Origin: Lytechinus variegatus
Lineage: Eukaryota > Echinodermata > Echinoidea > Temnopleuroida > Toxopneustidae
Length of the DNA stretch: 64,000 nucleotides
Reading direction: 5' to 3'
NCBI RefSeq assembly: GCF_018143015.1
Contig: NC_054747.1
Location: forward strand, 35,290,733-35,354,732
The notes beneath the pieces are model-generated. The model ran no database searches. It was given only the letters and a program-made list of their open reading frames with translations, and was not told where the DNA came from. Below are positions 49,691 through 64,000 of this stretch, in pieces; the first letter of the stretch is position 1, and the number at the start of each line of letters is the position of its first letter. The position numbers were made by a program, and so were the translations under genes.

Positions 49691-51491
49691 CTGAAGAAGA
49701 AGAAGGGGGGGCGAAGGAGGTAAAAAAGATGAGGATTAAAGGCATGAAAGCCCCCAATGGGATCTTGTGCATTGATTACCAACATTTCACAAAATGTATT
49801 GCTATGCACTATTATTAGTTTATTATCCATGTATGTTTCTCTCATTTCAGTCACCCATCCATTCAAGAGCTAATTAATTAATCCCGTTTATAAAATAATT
49901 AGTTATTGGATTAATCAATTACATGACTCGGTTATTTTATTCATTTATTCAATAATTGATTCCTTAATAATTTTATTCATAATTCATTCAAGTATTTGGA
50001 TCATTGGAGGTATTTCATTCTGATTTCATACTATTATCGAAAAAGAAATTAATTTTGCTCACTTTTTTTTGTCAAGTCATAGAGCTATAGCTCTATGGAC
50101 AAATAAACAATTCATAGGCCTAATGACAAAGGATTATCACAAAAAATGAAAAATATTCACATATTCATTTTTCGTTTTTATATCTAATGCCTTTATTTTC
50201 ATCTGTGTTATGGTTTGATTATTTGTCATTATTGGGGAGGGGGAGGAGGAGCTTATGCTGTTTTTCCTATTATAGATTTATTCTAGATCTGCCCCAAAAA
50301 CATGAATACAAATCAATCTTACTCTCGTGTAACTTCAGAGAAGAACTGCAGCACTTGTCGATGACCAGCTCTCATTGCTGCTCGACACTCTTCGGCCATG
50401 CTTAGAATTTGAGGTCCGTATTGCTGGCTGAAATTAGTCCTCATCTGACGTAGATCCCGGCGAGTTCTGCAAAAGTCGGAGTCAAGCCAGATCAGGAAAA
50501 AAACTGCAAACTACGAATTGCTAGGGGCCGCACAATGATACTTGGGTGTGTGGGAGGGAGGGGGAGGCAAGACTACATGTAGCTTGTCTTGTTCCCATTA
50601 AAGCCACATGTCCCTATAAAACAAATTCACAGGTAGCTCCCCAAGGGAACAATTGAAGTATTGATGTTGAACTTAACTGTCCAAATGATATCCAACTAGA
50701 CCTATTAGGGCCATGCATACGACCCAATAGCCAGTAAGAATATGACACCAAGCAAATCATAAATTACCAACTGAAACCTATTTCAACCCATTGGTTCAAA
50801 TTAAAAATCAATTGAACACATTTTTAGAATTACTATTTTTGGGGATGGCATTTGCCCCTGCCCTTTTGCCCCAATATTGCACACTCAATCCAGTACCCTC
50901 CCATGTCTAATGTTGTGTATTAAAACTCGGGGCCTATGCTCATGACAAGGGCAAGATTAGCAGGCTAGAATACTAACAAAATCATGCACTTTAACTGATG
51001 TACATTTTTCTCATTCATCCAGTCGTGTTCAATATATGATAAATTGAATCAAAGAATTTTAAATCAGCTCACTGAAGCGACGTTTCGCCAGTTATCAATT
51101 GACTTCTTTGGGCGACATGCACTAGCCACATTAAGTCACATTACTCCATCCCCACCCCTCACCAAGAACCATCCATGTTTCTTATTCACTAGAATACTAC
51201 ATACTTTTTGTGCATAAAACATTAAACTCAATTTGCAATCGAGTTTATTTGCAGCTATATATTTGGTAATTAACAATAGTTTCTTTCTATGTAAAAAACA
51301 TGCTCTGAATATCAAGCTTACCTTTCAGATAGTACAGGGGGTCTGGAAACAACCCTGGCAGTCCCAGGACCATTTTGTAGAAGATCCCCAGCTACTTCAT
51401 GGAAGACCGTTTCAAAGTCCTCTTCGTTCTGGACGGGTCGTCGAAGCTTGACATCTTCGTTACTGGGTCTGGCAGAACGTGAGAAAGACAT
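49540..51491 (-). CDS. uncharacterised 154-residue protein with one hydrophobic C-terminal segment, 3 exons
   Basis: I do not recognise the family. Exons 51491-51322, 50466-50323 and 49690-49540 join in frame (465 nt with TAA), with donors GTAAGC and GTAAGA and acceptors TTTTGCAG and CTTCTTCAG. The N-terminal half is polar and acidic/basic (NEEDFETVFHEVAGDLL). The middle is a helix-prone charged stretch (RRDLRQMRTNFSQQYGPQIL). Residues about 113-145 form a hydrophobic, membrane-like segment (AVFFLIFLVLAILAAVGFGM), followed by a short tail PIIWRAVRGFITAQ. This layout fits a single-pass or tail-anchored protein. The start ATG follows an acceptor-like TTATTCCAG about 38 bp upstream, so a 5'UTR intron is likely. 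An AATAAA overlaps the stop codon. Confidence 0.6.
50323..50466 (-). CDS. minus-strand gene, exon 2 (charged helical middle)
   Basis: Acceptor CGACTTTTGCAG, donor GTAAGA. It encodes TRRDLRQMRTNFSQQYGPQI, then LSMAEECRAAMRAGHRQVLQ and FFSEVTR. It is open only in this frame, and the phase matches both neighbours. Confidence 0.6.
51322..51491 (-). CDS. minus-strand gene, exon 1 (start)
   Basis: The chosen ATG at 51491 starts MSFSRSARPSNEDVKLRRPV, then QNEEDFETVFHEVAGDLLQN and ARVVSRPPVLSE. The frame is also open upstream to 51626, but that part crosses a good acceptor site and is AT-rich. Confidence 0.58.
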
Positions 51492-51679
51492 GTTGGAGTA
51501 TGAATCTGCTTTGATGAGTGCTGTTTCTGGAATAATAAGAACAAACAATGGTATGAGACTGGTGATGATTGGATTTAAACAATTAGTATAATGTTGAGAA
51601 CTATACAGTTGTACTTGAATCGACATATATTTTCCTCAATATTATCATTTCGGGAACTAAGAGGGAAGTGGGAAACAAA

Positions 51680-51689
51680 CTTCATCATT

Positions 51690-51720
<31 letters not shown>

Positions 51721-52412
51721 CCACCATCACCCCACTATCATCAACTATCATCTCATCATCACCACCACCACCATCACCACCATCACTGTTATCATCATCA
51801 TCATCACCATCACCACCACCATCATCACCATCACTATCATCATCATCATCATCATCATCATCACCACCACCATCACCATCACCACCATCACCATCATCAC
51901 CATCACTATCACCACCACCATCACCATCATCTTTCATCATCATCACCACCATCACCATCATCACCATCACTGTTATCATCATCATCACCATCACCACCAT
52001 CATCACCATCACTATCATCATCATCATCATCATCATCATCACCATCACTATCACCACCACCATCACCATCATCACCATCACTATCATCATCATCATCATC
52101 ATCATCACCATCACCACCATCATCATCACCATCACTATCATCACCATCATCACCATCACTATCACCACCACCATCACCATCACTATCATCATCATCATCA
52201 TCATCATCACTATCATCATCATCATCACCATCACCACCATCATCATCACCATCACTATCATCACCATTATCACCATCACTATCACCACCACCATCACCAT
52301 CATCACCACCACCATCACCATCATCACCATCACTATCACCACCACCATCATTACCATCACTATCACCACCATCACCATCATCATCATCACCATCACCACC
52401 ATTACCATTATG
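51680..52412. repeat. (CAT/CAC)n microsatellite, 0.7 kb
   Basis: Almost pure CATCAC triplets, with longer phrases such as ATCATCACCATCACTATCAC recurring irregularly. All three frames are open on both strands for over 200 codons because the repeat lacks stops. It lies upstream of (and perhaps in the 5' intron of) the minus-strand gene. Confidence 0.96.
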
Positions 52413-53055
52413 ATTGATAATGCTATTTCATTCCCTTAGTATGTTATTATTCTGATTATCATTTATTTTATTATTATGATATCATATAATTATTATCATT
52501 ATTTCTATTACATTCATTATTTTATTATCATTTGGATAATATCTGTCATTATCATGATTATTATTGTATTTTCATTATCATGATATCCTCACTTTTATAA
52601 TGTTATAGGCCTACTATCTGTATCATCGGCCCTTTTCCCTTGTTATCTATGTGAGCATATCATAGTGACACCAATATTGAACACATTGGTCTCGAAAAGC
52701 ATCCTAAACAAGTATTTTCCATATTTGAAAATGCATTCCCAAGAACAAGTATTGGGGTGTGAAACCCTACCCTTAACAAGTATTTGAAACAATTAAAGTC
52801 AATTGTGTATTTTAATTTTAATTATCCATAGGCTATTAATTTAACAATCATAACAAAAGCACAATCAGAAGACTACGCAGATTAGACACATCATTAGTCA
52901 GCAGGTCTAGTCCTGGATTTGCTCTTGACATAAATACAAACAAACGATAATACTATGACTCGGCTTTGCCTTTAGGACTCGACATTTATCCGCTCTTCAG
53001 ACCACAAGTCACAACAGCGGAAATATATTAGACAAATATACTAACGTATACTTAC

Positions 53056-53230
53056 GGAATCAGTGTTAATTTCTTGCAGTCCTAATCGTTCACGTCCTGC
53101 TACGTTGCCTGGTGTATATTAAGGTCAAGATATATAGTGTCAACTGAATTCTGAATCACATTCCCAACTCAGTCTGACAACACAGGACTGCCGCGGCTAG
53201 TATTCATGAGATCATGGATGAAGACCGTTA
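53056..53230 (-). other. possible 5' non-coding exon of the minus-strand gene
   Basis: On the minus strand a strong donor GTAAGTATACG begins at 53055. Together with the acceptor 38 bp upstream of the ATG at 51491, it could define a first, untranslated exon ending at 53056. The far boundary is a guess. Confidence 0.3.
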
Positions 53231-54028
53231 TGGGATATCCAGATCTGTTTTGGTTAAATGGCAACCACAACTGATATGATATGATACTACTCTGCGTAAT
53301 GGATGCATAAGATAGAAGCTGGGGATCTTATTCCAGAGCTGGGGAATTCCTTGTGGGTATTCCCTAAGCCTTCTCTGTGTATAGTCTTAATTTATAAACC
53401 TGTTTTAAGTATCAAGGTGATGGCTGTTCCAGGGATACAGAACCACCGCTACAGGCTCGAAGATGTGTCATGGATCTATCATCTTAAAGTCTGTTGTAAA
53501 GACTAGGAGTACATCTTTCTGTATCTGTTAATAATATTGAAAAAAAAAACACCCAGAATGTTACTTGCTTGACGAGTCTTTGCTCGTAGACTACTATTTG
53601 TGTTCACAAATGCGATAAGGTCCGAGGTCTCTGCATGACGTCATCTCTGTTTATTACGATGGGGGGCTTCCCCTTACAGTGACGTAATAGGAAAAAACCC
53701 AACTTACCTGGATCATTACACTCCAAGCCATGTGGGATTTTTTTTTCGGACCTCGGTGCCCTTGGTGTTTTCCTTTTTTTAAACTGTCACATAGATATGA
53801 TACAGCAGGCCAGCACGTAAGGAAAATAAAATAGTCGTAGATGCATGTTTATTTTAAAGGCCGAAAAGAATGATATGATTTGAACAGATGAATTAGATAT
53901 AAACAAACTGAAAATTTCATCAAAATCGGACAAGGAGTAGTAAGACAATGTCATATTGACAAGACGAATTCTTTATTCTTTCAAACTTGTTTCTTCATTC
54001 TTGTACATTTTCTCCTTTTTCCAAGTAC

Positions 54029-54190
54029 GAATAATGATGATGATAATAATAATGATAAAAATAATGATGATAATGATAACAATAAAAATAATAACAATAA
54101 TGATAATAATAACAATGATAATAATAATAATCATGATGATAATAAAATAATATCAACAGTAATAATAATGGTAATAAAAAATAATAATAT
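54029..54190. repeat. AAT/GAT-rich microsatellite
   Basis: Imperfect AATAATGATGATAAT triplets. Confidence 0.9.
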
Positions 54191-54244
54191 GACAGCAACA
54201 AATATGAATAATCGAAATGGATAATTACTCTATGCACCATATGC

Positions 54245-55360
54245 ACGCAGTGGCGTACCTACGGGGGGGGGGGGCATGGGGATACGTGCTCCCCAAGATG
54301 CCCCCTGAAAAAGAAATTGGCGGAGAAAAAAAGTGGGGAGGGTGAAGAAAGAAAAAAAGGAGGGGAAAGAAAGAAGAAAAAAAGAAGAGGAAAATAAGAG
54401 GAGTGAATAAAACAAACGGTGAGGGGAATCGGGCTTCGCGCTCGCATTGCCTGTTCAATGAGATTCAAATTTTGCTCAATATAGGCTGATATGGAGCTTA
54501 AAATATCAAGTTTATAGTCGATAAACAAAATATATTTTGAGCTTTCATTATTTTTTTTTAATTACAAATTTATTTTTCCTAGTGCTCTGTAAATTTTAGG
54601 GTCTAAATATTAACATTTTCAGTTCACACTGGACGGTCACATTATTTGATTTGCCAAGTTCCTATTGTCTTCGTGTATTCCATGAAGTTTTCAAAATATC
54701 CCTCTTTAGATAATTATGATTGTCAAAACGTAGGCCTATCAGCTCACCCATGCATCCTATTCACAATTACCAAATGCTTAAGATGTCAAATTTTCAAGCC
54801 TTAATAATCATGATAATCAACAAATTACACACTCTCATTAAGCATATTAGATTATTAAATAAGAAAATTTCATTTTCATGAATTCCTAATAACTAAATTG
54901 GCCCTTTTTCAGGATGGAATATCGACAAGATTCATCTCGCGCTTAGGAATGATAGGGAGATAGTCATCATTTTTCATTATGATGACAAAACGTCCTTAGA
55001 ATGTCCCGGTACTAGGTAAAAATATATTTTTTTTTAGCTAGCGCTTCGCACTGGCATCATTAATAAAGTGTGATCCACATCCACTCAACAAGTCCTACAC
55101 AGTAGATGAAATAGTGCTTAAATTGACCCTTTTGGAGATCGGAATATATTTTTTTCCAGCTCGCGCTTCGAGTTGGCACTGTTGATCGTCTTGAGCAAAA
55201 AATGTATACAGAATGTCCAGATTCTAGGTCTAAATCTAAACAGGCGCACGCATGTTTATTGATATAGGCAGCTTGTTCTTTATTTAAAAGCGCTTAAATT
55301 ATCCAGTTTCAGATCAGAATATCAATAAGTTTTTTTGCTCGCGCTTCACGCTCGCATTTA
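54245..55360. mobile_element. degenerate relative of the motif-array transposon
   Basis: It begins GTGGCGTACCTACGGGGGGG with 'gcccc' blocks and 'attggcgga'. It carries GCTTCGCGCTCGCATT-type motifs near 54430, 55040, 55160 and 55338. Text such as 'tcaaattttgctcaatatagg', 'gatcggaatat' and 'tttacaaaacatgaatagagtgtc' is shared with 61119-63050. No clear right end. Confidence 0.6.
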
Positions 55361-55439
55361 TTAATGTAGAAAGATACCCAATTACCCTTTCTTTTCATGA
55401 TTTACAAAACATGAATAGAGTGTCTCGTTTATGGGTCTA

Positions 55440-55620
55440 AAATCTAGGATAGCAGTCAAGAAAGGGGAGTAAAGACAAGAGAAGATATGAGAAGAGAAGA
55501 GAAGAAAAGAGAAAATAAAAGAAGAGACATGGTAAGAGATATAGAAGAGAATGAGAGAAGAAGAAGAAGATATGAGTAAAGAAAAAATGACGGAGAGAGA
55601 GAAAAAGAAGCAGGCAGAGT
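55440..55620. repeat. GA-rich low-complexity tract
   Basis: GAGAAGAGAAGAGAAGAAAA-type repeats upstream of the P450 gene. Confidence 0.8.
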
Positions 55621-56009
55621 GATTATGCAGATAATGCAGTATAGGCCTATATGCTTTCAAAGTCCACATGATATGGTAATTAACATCATTATAAGGAGCT
55701 GTGGATCTATAAAGCGGAGTCACGTCATAGAGATATGAATAACAATTATTCCTAATAAGGCATTTTGTAGAGAACCAATTATAGAATGCCCCAAGCATTG
55801 ACTTACATGCCCCAACAAACGGACCAGGCCATCAGAAAATAGGTCTTGATCCAAAGACTATTTTTTTTCAGGTTGAACTCCATTGTTCAGTTCGACAAAC
55901 ATAATAAAAAATATTTTCAGTCGCCTATTGTCATACTCAGTTGATATATACTCGTGTATATTCTCGCTGTACACTGTATGTAATACTGCGTTCGAAATCG
56001 ACGTCGAAA

Positions 56010-64000
<7,991 letters not shown>

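Noticed and set aside
51575-52439. Overlapping open frames of 249-282 codons on both strands
   Set aside because: All are translations of the CAT/CAC repeat (Met/Val, Ile/Thr/Ser, His) with no independent coding signal.

Overview
This is a eukaryotic, intron-rich window, AT-rich and dense in repeats. Three things point to an echinoderm, most likely a sea urchin: small exons spread over tens of kb, tRNA-derived SINEs of a type I associate with sea urchin genomes, and a TLR-type gene end beside very large numbers of short palindromic DNA transposons. Genus and species are not decidable from the sequence.

Genes. (1) At the left edge (2-238, +) lies the last part of a Toll/IL-1R (TIR) domain, probably the 3' end of a Toll-like receptor gene. 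(2) The main gene, 6842-43444 (+), is a complete gene for the coatomer alpha subunit (COPA). I rebuilt 26 coding exons, all with GT/AG borders and continuous reading frame. They sum to 3675 nt, or 1224 residues. (3) At 49540-51491 (-) is a three-exon gene for a 154-residue protein with one hydrophobic segment; I do not recognise its family. (4) At 56010-64000 (+) are the first seven exons of a microsomal cytochrome P450 of the CYP3/CYP5 type, cut off by the window end.

Repeats fill nearly everything else. COPA intron 1 (8.5 kb) carries a higher-order satellite at about 7480-11370, split by a 971-bp TIR element, followed by an array of GATATC palindromes. COPA intron 4 carries a near-perfect 1195-bp inverted repeat (19076-20270 / 20789-21983). 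It is built from two head-to-head, 5'-truncated Penelope-like retroelement copies (reverse transcriptase plus GIY-YIG endonuclease). A second, older pair of inverted arms (about 18281-18945 / 22328-22992) encloses it. P450 intron 5 carries a 1.9-kb element (61119-63050) with terminal inverted repeats and a target-site duplication. Its interior repeats a CTCGCGCTTCGCGCTCGC-like motif about 13 times. At least six elements are bounded by TTAA, and several have long palindromic arms. Others start and end with GGGGCCCGTT-like TIRs. Microsatellites (TAC, CAT/CAC, GAT, TTCA, TA) and a 147-bp tandem repeat complete the picture.

The genes look like unrelated neighbours (secretory coat, innate immune receptor, P450); I see no sign of a shared pathway. 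The retroelement palindrome and the motif-array transposon are the most unusual structures.
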